A stretch of 5,372 nucleotides of DNA from Bordetella parapertussis (GTDB lineage: Bacteria > Pseudomonadota > Gammaproteobacteria > Burkholderiales > Burkholderiaceae_C). The notes below the pieces were generated by a model that was not told where the DNA came from, ran no database searches, and saw nothing but the letters and a program-made list of their open reading frames with translations. Both the position numbers and the translations under genes were made by a program. Shown here piece by piece: positions 1 to 5,372 of the stretch. Location: positions 1 to 5,372 of the forward strand of contig CAMDAN010000131.1 of the NCBI GenBank assembly GCA_945888535.1, read 5' to 3'. The first letter of the stretch is position 1. Each line of letters opens with the position of its first letter.

Positions 1-1305
1 CTGGGCGCAAGCTTCGGCCTGCGCCGCATCACGCGCCTCGACCATCAGGCGCAGCAGCGGCTCGGTTCCACTGGCGCGTATCAGCACCCGGCCTGTCTGA
101 CCCAGCTCTGCTTCAATCGCGGCGGTCTCGGTTTTCAGCAGGTCGTTGCTCTTCCAGTCCTGGCCGGATGTCAGGCGCACGTTAATCAGGGTCTGCGGGA
201 ACAAGGTCACGTCAGCAAGCAACTCGGCCAGTGATTTGCCGCTGCGCACGCAGGCTTGCAGCACTTGCAGCGCACTGATGAGGCCGTCGCCTGTGGTGTG
301 TTTGTCCAGTGCCAGTAGGTGGCCAGAGCCCTCACCACCGAGCAGCCAGCTGCGTTTTTCGAGCTCTTCGAGCACGTAGCGGTCGCCCACCTTGGCGCGT
401 ACAAATTCAACACCTTTGGCTTTTAAGCCAACTTCAACAGCCATGTTGGTCATGAACGTACCGACGACGCCTGGGACTTTTTCACCGCGCGCCAAGCGTT
501 CATTGACCATTAAATACAGCACTTCATCGCCATTGAACAAGCGCCCTCTACTGTCAACCAGTTGCAGACGGTCAGCGTCGCCGTCGAGTGCAATGCCGAA
601 GTCGGCGCGGTTTGCGCGCACGGCTTCAATCAATGCTTCGGGGTGCGTGGCACCGACGCCGTCGTTGATGTTCATGCCGTCGGGGGCGCAGCCAATCGCC
701 ACCACTTCGGCCCCCAGTTCATGAAACACCTTGGGTGCGATGTGATACGCCGCGCCGTGCGCGCCATCGACCACAATGCGCAAGCCCTTGAGCGTCAAAT
801 CGTGGGCAAAGGTGCTTTTGCAAAACTCGATGTAGCGACCTGCGGCATCGTCGAGTCGGCGGGTTTTTCCTAGGTTTGAAGACTGGGACCACACGGGCGG
901 CTCTTCGAGTGCCGCCTCCACGGCCAATTCCCACGCATCAGACAATTTAGTTCCCTTGGCGCTGAAAAATTTAATGCCGTTATCTGCAAACGGGTTGTGA
1001 CTTGCACTAATGACCACGCCCAATGAGGCACGCTGCGCCCGTGTCAGGTAGGCCACGCCAGGTGTGGGCAAGGGCCCGAGCAACACCACATCGACACCAG
1101 CAGAGTTAAAGCCGCTCTCTAAGGCGCTCTCTAGCATGTAGCCGGAAATTCGGGTGTCTTTACCAATTAGAACGGTGGGCCGTGACTCCTCTTTTTTTAG
1201 CACACGGCCTACGGCATGGGCCAATCGCAAAATAAAGTCCGGCGTGATCGGGGACTGGCCGACCGTGCCACGGATACCGTCGGTTCCAAAATACTGTCGT
1301 GTCAT
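1..1305 (-). CDS. glmM: Phosphoglucosamine mutase GlmM (3' end cut by window edge)
   Basis: GlmM converts glucosamine-6-phosphate to glucosamine-1-phosphate in the cytoplasm. This step precedes GlmU and supplies UDP-GlcNAc for peptidoglycan and LPS. My translation of the minus strand gives 435 uninterrupted residues starting [16 protein letters not shown]. The alpha-D-phosphohexomutase landmarks are all present. GKDTRISG lies at 48-55. The phosphoserine loop [12 protein letters not shown] has its catalytic serine at residue 102, the same number as in E. coli. The metal-binding loop DGDADR is at 241-246, the sugar-binding GGEGSGH at 323-329, and the C-terminal phosphate-binding RASGTEP at 410-416. 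E. coli GlmM has about 445 residues, so only about ten are missing beyond the left edge. The ATG start overlaps the folP stop by 4 nt and has a GGAG ribosome binding site 8 nt upstream. GlmM is activated by phosphorylation of this serine in studied bacteria. Nothing is degraded in the visible part, and the family assignment is near certain. Confidence 0.98.
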   Translation of the reverse strand, partial: MTRQYFGTDGIRGTVGQSPITPDFILRLAHAVGRVLKKEESRPTVLIGKDTRISGYMLESALESGFNSAGVDVVLLGPLPTPGVAYLTRAQRASLGVVISASHNPFADNGIKFFSAKGTKLSDAWELAVEAALEEPPVWSQSSNLGKTRRLDDAAGRYIEFCKSTFAHDLTLKGLRIVVDGAHGAAYHIAPKVFHELGAEVVAIGCAPDGMNINDGVGATHPEALIEAVRANRADFGIALDGDADRLQLVDSRGRLFNGDEVLYLMVNERLARGEKVPGVVGTFMTNMAVEVGLKAKGVEFVRAKVGDRYVLEELEKRSWLLGGEGSGHLLALDKHTTGDGLISALQVLQACVRSGKSLAELLADVTLFPQTLINVRLTSGQDWKSNDLLKTETAAIEAELGQTGRVLIRASGTEPLLRLMVEARDAAQAEACAQ

Positions 1306-1317
1306 TGTCTTATCTCC
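1302..1317 (-). promoter_or_regulatory. glmM ribosome binding site and ATGA stop/start overlap with folP
   Basis: On the minus strand the end of folP reads ATG GAG ATA AGA CAA TGA. The final ATGA contains both the glmM start (1305-1303) and the folP stop (1304-1302). A GGAG motif at 1317-1314 lies 8 nt upstream of the glmM ATG. This geometry normally means translational coupling, with terminating folP ribosomes re-initiating on glmM. No room exists for a separate glmM leader, so the two genes are very probably on one mRNA. The coupling itself is inferred. Confidence 0.85.
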
Positions 1318-2186
1318 ATATTTTTATTCTCTTTTGATTCAGCGGCCTGCAGCGCCCAAAGCACTTTCAATCCTTGGACAGTGGCTTTCACATCATGCAC
1401 CCGAACGATATGTGCACCCCTTTCAACCGCTAAAACTGCGGCGGCAACACTTGCGGCCACACGGTCATCTGCAGCAGCGCCGGACACGGCACCCAAGGAG
1501 GATTTTCGCGACCAACCAGAAACCACAGGGTAGCCTAAGGCCAACAAGTCCTGTTGATGGGCTAATAGTGAAAAGTTTTGTTCTACCGTTTTCCCGAAAC
1601 CGATACCGGGATCAATACAGATGCGCTTGCGCAAGATTCCTTTTTGCTCCAAAGCGTGAATCCGGTCGGCTAAAAAGCCTTTGACCTGCGCCACCACATC
1701 CCCTTGCATGGGTGTAGTTTGCATCGTTTGAGGATCGCGGTGCATATGCATTAAACACACGCCACATTTATCAAAAGCCGAGACCACGTCTAAAGCGCTG
1801 ACCGAACCTTGAGAATCACTCCAACGCAAAGCCCAAATATCATTGATGATGTCAGTACCTAGGTCAAGAACGGCTTGCATCACGGCGGGCTTGTAGGTAT
1901 CGACGGACACAGGAACGCCTAGAGTGACTGCGTGGCGCACTACGGGAATGACACGGGCTAACTCCTCTTCCAGCGACAAGGCCAGAGCGCCAGGGCGCGA
2001 AGACTCTCCGCCAATATCCAAAATGTCAGCGCCCTCACGCAGCAGTTGCTCACAATGCTTAAGTGCGGACTGGATTTCGAAGTGTTCGCCGCCATCGGAA
2101 AAAGAATCTGGCGTGACATTGACAACCCCCATCACTTTGGGGCGGCTGAGATCGATCTCAAAACGGCTGGTTTGCCAGACAAACAT
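1302..2186 (-). CDS. folP: Dihydropteroate synthase FolP
   Basis: FolP condenses 6-hydroxymethyl-7,8-dihydropterin diphosphate with p-aminobenzoate to give dihydropteroate. It is a cytoplasmic folate enzyme and the sulfonamide target. The product is 294 residues, slightly longer than the 282 of E. coli. Most of the extra length is a short insertion near residues 121-130, after NDIWAL, plus a charged C-terminal tail. The TIM-barrel motifs appear in order: [15 protein letters not shown] (19-33), [11 protein letters not shown] (57-67), SVDTYKP (94-100), NDI (115-117), [13 protein letters not shown] (144-156), DPGIGFGK (192-199), SRKSSLG (226-232) and RVHDV (262-266). The phenylalanine of DSFSDGG and the proline of SSRPGA, positions often altered in sulfonamide resistance, are the usual ones. 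The ATG at 2186 has only a weak GGA 9 nt upstream. The gene overlaps glmM by 4 nt. A terminator lies immediately upstream, between ftsH and folP. Confidence 0.97.
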   Translation of the reverse strand: MFVWQTSRFEIDLSRPKVMGVVNVTPDSFSDGGEHFEIQSALKHCEQLLREGADILDIGGESSRPGALALSLEEELARVIPVVRHAVTLGVPVSVDTYKPAVMQAVLDLGTDIINDIWALRWSDSQGSVSALDVVSAFDKCGVCLMHMHRDPQTMQTTPMQGDVVAQVKGFLADRIHALEQKGILRKRICIDPGIGFGKTVEQNFSLLAHQQDLLALGYPVVSGWSRKSSLGAVSGAAADDRVAASVAAAVLAVERGAHIVRVHDVKATVQGLKVLWALQAAESKENKNMEIRQ

Positions 2187-2201
2187 ACAGATTAATCCGC
2201 G

Positions 2202-2235
2202 AAAAAAAGGAACAAGGGGGCAAAGAGCCCCCTTG
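2202..2235 (-). terminator. Rho-independent terminator between ftsH and folP
   Basis: Read on the minus strand, a perfect 9-bp stem CAAGGGGGC / GCCCCCTTG (2235-2227 and 2221-2213) closes a 5-nt loop, TCTTT. It is followed by TTCC and then seven T (2208-2202). The stem is very GC-rich at its loop end and begins about 20 nt after the ftsH stop codon, as expected for an intrinsic terminator of ftsH. On the plus strand no T-run follows the hairpin, so it works in one direction only. The two C's interrupting the T tract could weaken it and allow read-through into folP, whose ATG is only 15 nt beyond the T-run. Confidence 0.88.
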
Positions 2236-2255
2236 AGTCGTTCGTCAATCGAATT

Positions 2256-4175
2256 TTATGCCGCAGAAGGCGCAGTATCCGGACTAGTTGTCGCAGTCGG
2301 CCCACTTCCGCCGCCGGTATCAGCGGGGGGAATACGGGGCGTCCAATCCTTGGGTTCACGCGGGTCGCGGCCCGCCATGATGTCATCCAACTGATCGCTG
2401 TCAATGGTCTCCCATTCCAGCAAGGCCTTGGCCATGGCGTGAATTTTTTCTTGGTTATCTTCAATAAGCTTGCGGGCTTGCGCGTACTGCTGGTCAATGA
2501 TGCGGCGGACCTCAGAGTCCACCTTCTGCATGGTTTGTTCGCTCATGTTTGTCGTCTTTGTCACCGATCGACCCAAGAAGACTTCGCCCTCGTTTTCAGC
2601 GTAAACCATGGGGCCTAGGGCGTCGGTCATACCGTAGCGGGTCACCATGTCACGGGCAATCGAGGTTGCGCGTTCAAAGTCATTGCTCGCACCCGTGGTC
2701 ATTTGGTGCATAAAAACTTCTTCTGCAATCCGACCACCAAACAACATGCTGATTTGGTTCAACATGTATTCGCTATCGTAGGAGTAGCGGTCTTGGGCCG
2801 GCAGACTCATAGTGACGCCCAAAGCGCGCCCCCTTGGGATGATCGTCACTTTATGCACTGGATCGCACTTAGGCAGCATTTTCCCAATCAAGGCGTGGCC
2901 GGACTCGTGGTACGCCGTGTTCTTGCGCTCGGTCTCTGGCATGACCATGCTCTTGCGCTCTGGTCCCATCAGAATTTTGTCTTTGGCTTTTTCAAAATCT
3001 TGCATCTCAACCAAACGCGCATTGCGTCTTGCCGCCATCAAAGCCGCTTCATTGCAAAGGTTGGCCAAATCAGCGCCAGACATACCCGGGGTACCACGGG
3101 CGATCACGCCAGGATTCACGTCTTGGGCGACCGGTACTTTGCGCATGTGGACGTTCAAAATTTGTTCACGGCCACGGATATCGGGCAGCGTGACATAGAC
3201 CTGGCGGTCAAAACGGCCAGGGCGCAACAACGCGGAATCCAAAATGTCGGGGCGGTTAGTCGCAGCGACCACAATCACGCCCACATTGGTTTCAAAGCCG
3301 TCCATCTCGACCAACATTTGGTTCAAGGTTTGTTCACGTTCATCGTTACCACCGCCCAGCCCCGCGCCGCGTTGACGTCCTACTGCGTCGATCTCGTCAA
3401 TAAAAATAATGCAGGGGGCATTTTTCTTGGCGTTGTCAAACATATCGCGAACACGCGAAGCGCCGACACCGACAAACATTTCCACGAAATCAGAACCTGA
3501 AATACTGAAAAAAGGAACCTTGGCTTCGCCAGCGATGGACTTAGCCAGCAAGGTTTTACCCGTTCCTGGGGGGCCCACTAAGAGCAAACCTCGGGGAATA
3601 CGCCCGCCGAGTTTTTGGAATTTGGAGGGGTCTTTGAGAAAGTCAACGACTTCTTTGACCTCTTCTTTGGCCTCATCGCAGCCAGCGACGTCGGCAAAGG
3701 TGACGGTATTGGTGGCTTCGTCAAGCAAACGGGCTTTGCTTTTTCCAAAACTGAATGCGCCGCCTTTGCCACCGCCTTGCATTTGACGCATGAAATAAAC
3801 CCACACGCCAATAAGCAACAGCATGGGACCCCAGCTGACCAACAAAGTCATCAGCAAAGAACCTTCTTCGCGGGGTTTCACATCAAATTTGACGCCGTTG
3901 GAAATCAGATCGCCCACCAAACCGCGGTCCAAATAGGTGGCCGTGGTTTTGACTTTGCGGTCGTCCGTGGTCACGGCAAAAATTTCAGTGCCACCTTGGC
4001 CTTCTTGGATGACGGCTGTTTTGATATTTTTATTACGCACTTCTTCCAAGAAATCGGAATAGCCAAGCAAACTCGCGTTAGCGCCGCTGTGCGTATCAAA
4101 TTGTTTGAACACGGTAAACAGCACCAAGCCGATGACCAACCAAACTGCAATTTTCGAAAACCACTGATTATTCAA
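2256..4175 (-). CDS. ftsH: ATP-dependent zinc metalloprotease FtsH
   Basis: FtsH is a membrane-anchored hexameric AAA+ protease that extracts and degrades misassembled membrane proteins. In E. coli it also degrades regulatory substrates such as sigma-32 and LpxC. The product has 639 residues, close to the 644 of E. coli. The first membrane segment spans about 9-23, the periplasmic domain about 24-106, and the second membrane segment about 107-128. The AAA module carries Walker A GPPGTGKT (201-208), the pore loop FVG (234-236), Walker B IIFIDE (256-261), sensor-1 N307, and arginine-finger candidates R318 and R321. The peptidase has HESGH (423-427) and a third zinc ligand, probably D499 in ASND. 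The tail from about 620 is low-complexity Gly/Pro/Thr/Ser. Translation must begin at the TTG at 4175-4173: an in-frame TAA lies at 4190-4188, and the next methionine (residue 109) would remove the first membrane segment. A sigma-32-like promoter lies upstream and a terminator downstream. Confidence 0.99.
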   Translation of the reverse strand: MNNQWFSKIAVWLVIGLVLFTVFKQFDTHSGANASLLGYSDFLEEVRNKNIKTAVIQEGQGGTEIFAVTTDDRKVKTTATYLDRGLVGDLISNGVKFDVKPREEGSLLMTLLVSWGPMLLLIGVWVYFMRQMQGGGKGGAFSFGKSKARLLDEATNTVTFADVAGCDEAKEEVKEVVDFLKDPSKFQKLGGRIPRGLLLVGPPGTGKTLLAKSIAGEAKVPFFSISGSDFVEMFVGVGASRVRDMFDNAKKNAPCIIFIDEIDAVGRQRGAGLGGGNDEREQTLNQMLVEMDGFETNVGVIVVAATNRPDILDSALLRPGRFDRQVYVTLPDIRGREQILNVHMRKVPVAQDVNPGVIARGTPGMSGADLANLCNEAALMAARRNARLVEMQDFEKAKDKILMGPERKSMVMPETERKNTAYHESGHALIGKMLPKCDPVHKVTIIPRGRALGVTMSLPAQDRYSYDSEYMLNQISMLFGGRIAEEVFMHQMTTGASNDFERATSIARDMVTRYGMTDALGPMVYAENEGEVFLGRSVTKTTNMSEQTMQKVDSEVRRIIDQQYAQARKLIEDNQEKIHAMAKALLEWETIDSDQLDDIMAGRDPREPKDWTPRIPPADTGGGSGPTATTSPDTAPSAA

Positions 4176-4190
4176 GCGAAGCTCCCATTA
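4168..4190 (-). promoter_or_regulatory. ftsH translation start region: GGGAG site, TTG start, overlapping 6-codon ORF
   Basis: A good Shine-Dalgarno GGGAG (4186-4182) sits 6 nt before the TTG start codon (4175-4173). The in-frame TAA at 4190-4188 excludes any longer start. An ATG at 4188-4186 opens a six-codon ORF in another frame (M-G-A-S-L-E), whose TAA at 4170-4168 falls just after the TTG. That ATG has no visible Shine-Dalgarno of its own, so translation of the mini-ORF is doubtful. The TTG start itself is well supported. A TTG usually lowers initiation efficiency compared with ATG. Confidence 0.85.
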
Positions 4191-4206
4191 GGACGCAATA
4201 AGACAA

Positions 4207-4242
4207 CCCTTGCTACGTGGGATCTATTTTAGGCGTTTCAAG
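4207..4242 (-). promoter_or_regulatory. Putative sigma-32 (RpoH) heat-shock promoter of ftsH
   Basis: On the minus strand, CTTGAAA (4242-4236) matches the sigma-32 -35 element exactly. After a 13-nt spacer comes TCCCACGTA (4222-4214), a fair match to the sigma-32 -10 consensus CCCCATnTA. Measured from CTTGAA to the -10 the spacer is 14 nt, which fits known E. coli sigma-32 promoters such as dnaK P1. Transcription would start near 4207, giving a leader of roughly 30 nt before the ftsH TTG. E. coli ftsH is a known sigma-32 target, which supports the call. The -10 is imperfect and I cannot test activity. Confidence 0.6.
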
Positions 4243-4289
4243 GTGGTGTGACGCCTATTTGTCATGTTTCAGCCACAAATTAGCAAGGG
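4207..4289. repeat. Nested inverted repeats filling the rlmE-ftsH spacer
   Basis: Three perfect inverted repeats occupy this spacer. The outer pair is 9 bp, CCCTTGCTA (4207-4215) and TAGCAAGGG (4281-4289). Inside it are a 7-bp pair, TAGGCGT (4230-4236) with ACGCCTA (4251-4257), and a 6-bp pair, ATTTGT (4257-4262) with ACAAAT (4275-4280). The 6-bp hairpin abuts the outer arm, and the two inner hairpins share base 4257, so an RNA could fold as a three-way junction. The minus-strand RNA reads TTGTCTTATT after the outer stem, which is U-rich but not a clean terminator tail. The sigma-32-like -35 box lies in and beside the loop of the 7-bp hairpin. The 9-bp repeat is unlikely by chance in a spacer this short, while the 6- and 7-bp ones are not individually striking. 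Function is unknown. Confidence 0.5.
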
Positions 4290-4290
4290 C

Positions 4291-4992
4291 TTATTTCAGG
4301 CCCAAACCCACCAAAAACGTCTCCGACGACCGATCCCGTGAGGCTTTGGGCTTATAGGGTTTAACCGTATGAAAGGCGTCTTTGAACCGCTGCACCACCG
4401 CGTTGTAGCTGCCGCCATGGAACACTTTAGCCACCAGCGCGCCCTGGGGCTTCATATGGTTTTGGGAAAACTCGATCGCCAATTCAACCAAATGCTCAAT
4501 CCGCGCAGCATCGGCGGAGGAAATACCCGACAAATTTGGCGCCATATCGGACACCACAATGTCGGCCTGGCGGCCCTGCATAGCGAGCTCTAACTGACTC
4601 AGAACGTCCGCCTCACGAAAATCGCCTTGGATAAATTGAACGCCTTCAATGGGTTCCATATCGAGCAGGTCTAAAGCGATGATGGTTCCATCCAAATCAC
4701 CCACCGCCGCCCCGTGGGGTGACATCCGACGACGTACGTATTGGCTCCAAGCGCCGGGGGTGGATCCCAAATCAACCACCAACTGGCCTGGCTTAATCAA
4801 ACCCAGTGCTTCGTCAATTTCTTTGAGCTTGTAGGCCGCCCGCGCACGGTACCCTTCCCTGGAAGCGAGTTTGACGTAGGGGTCATTGATATGGTCGTGC
4901 AACCAGGCTTTGTTAAGCTTTTTCCCTTTGATGGAGGGCTTGGGCTGGGGACTGGGATCAGCCCGACTTGACACAGATGGAGATTTCTTCAT
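4291..4992 (-). CDS. rlmE: 23S rRNA (uridine-2552 2'-O)-methyltransferase RlmE (FtsJ/RrmJ)
   Basis: RlmE methylates the 2'-O of U2552 in the A-loop of 23S rRNA, using S-adenosylmethionine, late in 50S assembly. The product is 233 residues against about 209 in E. coli. The catalytic K-D-K-E tetrad is complete: K55 (AAYKLKEI), D149 (VSDMAPN), K189 (VAKVF) and E224 (SSETFLV). The SAM-binding motif is [14 protein letters not shown] at 73-86, where E. coli has AAPGGW. The extra length comes from a Lys/Pro/Ser-rich N-terminus (1-25) and an insertion of about eight residues near 88-104. I chose the ATG at 4992. The open frame continues upstream, but that stretch is only the antisense of yhbY. A TTG at 5019-5017 with AGGAG 10 nt before it is a weaker alternative that would add nine residues. 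No clear Shine-Dalgarno precedes the chosen ATG. The gene lies 115 bp upstream of ftsH, as in the E. coli rlmE-ftsH operon. Confidence 0.96.
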   Translation of the reverse strand: MKKSPSVSSRADPSPQPKPSIKGKKLNKAWLHDHINDPYVKLASREGYRARAAYKLKEIDEALGLIKPGQLVVDLGSTPGAWSQYVRRRMSPHGAAVGDLDGTIIALDLLDMEPIEGVQFIQGDFREADVLSQLELAMQGRQADIVVSDMAPNLSGISSADAARIEHLVELAIEFSQNHMKPQGALVAKVFHGGSYNAVVQRFKDAFHTVKPYKPKASRDRSSETFLVGLGLK

Positions 4993-5010
4993 TGCGCCGA
5001 TAATAGCGGC
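4993..5010. promoter_or_regulatory. 18-bp divergent gap between rlmE and yhbY with overlapping -10-like hexamers
   Basis: The two start codons are separated by only 18 bp. The gap holds GATAAT on the plus strand (4999-5004) and TATTAT on the minus strand (5005-5000). Each matches the TATAAT consensus at five of six positions, and they overlap almost completely near the centre of the gap. Each would place a transcription start close to the first base of its gene. No good -35 box lies 16-18 bp from either one, and no Shine-Dalgarno precedes either start codon. Whether this is a real divergent promoter is uncertain. The true promoters may lie inside the opposite coding regions. Confidence 0.3.
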
Positions 5011-5372
5011 ATGCCTCAAATAATACTTACTCCTGCCCAACGCAAAGACCACCGCGCCCAAGCCCACCACCTCGATCCTGTTGTCATGGTCGGCGGTGAC
5101 GGCCTCACTCCCAGTGTAAAAAAAGAAATCGATGCCAGCCTGAACGCCCACGGCCTCATTAAAGTTCGTATTTTTTCGGATGACCGGCCTGCTCGCGAAA
5201 CCATGTTTCAAACTTTGGCCGAGGAACTCAGCGCAGCGCCGATTCAACACATCGGCAAGTTGCTGGTGTTGTGGCGTCCGATGCCAGCCAAAGAAAAGGC
5301 AGTCGATGAAGATCGCATGGCAGGCCCGCGCGACTTTAAAGTTCTGAAATACAGCAAACGCGCTGGGCAACG
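5011..5372 (+). CDS. yhbY: YhbY family RNA-binding protein, 50S assembly factor (3' end cut by window edge)
   Basis: YhbY is a small CRM (CRS1-YhbY) domain protein that associates with precursor 50S subunits in the cytoplasm. My translation from the ATG at 5011 gives 120 open codons to the window edge. Residues 6-90 follow the family closely: LTPAQRK at the start, [16 protein letters not shown] (18-33) with the GxxG RNA-binding loop at 28-31, a helix ending in LIKVRI (49-54), and [11 protein letters not shown] (80-90) at the end of the domain. E. coli YhbY stops near 97 residues. This protein continues past 90 into a charged tail (KEKAVDEDR, then [11 protein letters not shown]) that runs off the window, so its full length is unknown. 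The gene diverges from rlmE across 18 bp, the same orientation as in E. coli. No Shine-Dalgarno is visible before the ATG. The start fits the family alignment within about three residues. Confidence 0.93.
   Translation, partial: MPQIILTPAQRKDHRAQAHHLDPVVMVGGDGLTPSVKKEIDASLNAHGLIKVRIFSDDRPARETMFQTLAEELSAAPIQHIGKLLVLWRPMPAKEKAVDEDRMAGPRDFKVLKYSKRAGQ

Noticed and set aside
1192..1198. Run of seven A on the coding strand of glmM (codons 36-38), a possible slippery site
   Set aside because: The glmM frame continues intact, no downstream stimulatory structure or useful alternative frame is evident, and short A-runs are common at Lys-Lys codons.
1154..1684. 176-codon plus-strand open frame over the folP-glmM junction
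   Set aside because: It is antisense to two confidently identified genes and has no protein-like motifs.
2213..2235. The ftsH-folP hairpin as a bidirectional terminator
   Set aside because: No T-run follows the hairpin on the plus strand and no plus-strand gene lies to its left, so only the minus-strand direction is supported.
2703..3500. 265-codon plus-strand open frame inside ftsH
   Set aside because: It lies wholly antisense to the conserved AAA and protease domains and its His/Gln-rich composition is typical of a shadow frame. I see no ribosome binding site or recognisable domain.
3615..4232. 205-codon plus-strand open frame over the ftsH 5' end and spacer
   Set aside because: It is antisense to the FtsH N-terminal half, resembles no family I know, and is best explained by codon bias of ftsH.
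4968..4973. Perfect TTGACA (-35 consensus) on the plus strand inside rlmE, upstream of yhbY
   Set aside because: No acceptable -10 lies 15-19 bp downstream. The nearest -10-like hexamer, GATAAT at 4999, is 25 bp away, so it is not called as a promoter.
4993..5370. Open N-terminal extension of the rlmE frame (126 extra residues)
   Set aside because: The extension is exactly antisense to yhbY, has no RlmE-like sequence, and the protein family begins near the ATG at 4992.

Overview
This window is a conserved housekeeping cluster from a Gram-negative proteobacterium. It is most likely a betaproteobacterium of the order Burkholderiales, and the wording of FtsH, RlmE and FolP looks closest to the Comamonadaceae. 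That placement rests on gene order and remembered protein style, not on a search. The order is yhbY diverging from rlmE-ftsH-folP-glmM, which is the same arrangement as in Escherichia coli. All reading frames are intact. I see no insertion sequences, tRNA or rRNA genes, CRISPR arrays, phage genes or toxin-antitoxin genes.

Layout from left to right. Positions 1-1305 (minus strand) hold glmM, phosphoglucosamine mutase, cut by the left edge about ten residues before its expected end. Positions 1302-2186 (minus) hold folP, dihydropteroate synthase, whose stop codon overlaps the glmM start in an ATGA. A 69-bp gap follows, carrying a strong intrinsic terminator that faces folP. Positions 2256-4175 (minus) hold ftsH, the membrane AAA+ zinc protease, starting at a TTG codon. 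The 115-bp ftsH-rlmE spacer carries a sigma-32-like heat-shock promoter and a nested set of inverted repeats. Positions 4291-4992 (minus) hold rlmE, the 23S rRNA 2'-O-methyltransferase. After an 18-bp divergent gap, yhbY, a 50S assembly factor, runs off the right edge on the plus strand.

The genes serve ribosome maturation (YhbY, RlmE), membrane protein quality control (FtsH), folate synthesis (FolP) and the amino-sugar supply for peptidoglycan and LPS (GlmM). The sequence suggests three transcriptional blocks: rlmE, a heat-inducible ftsH, and a folP-glmM pair separated from ftsH by a terminator or attenuator. The more interesting signals are all in the intergenic DNA. I found no evidence of an undescribed multi-gene system.
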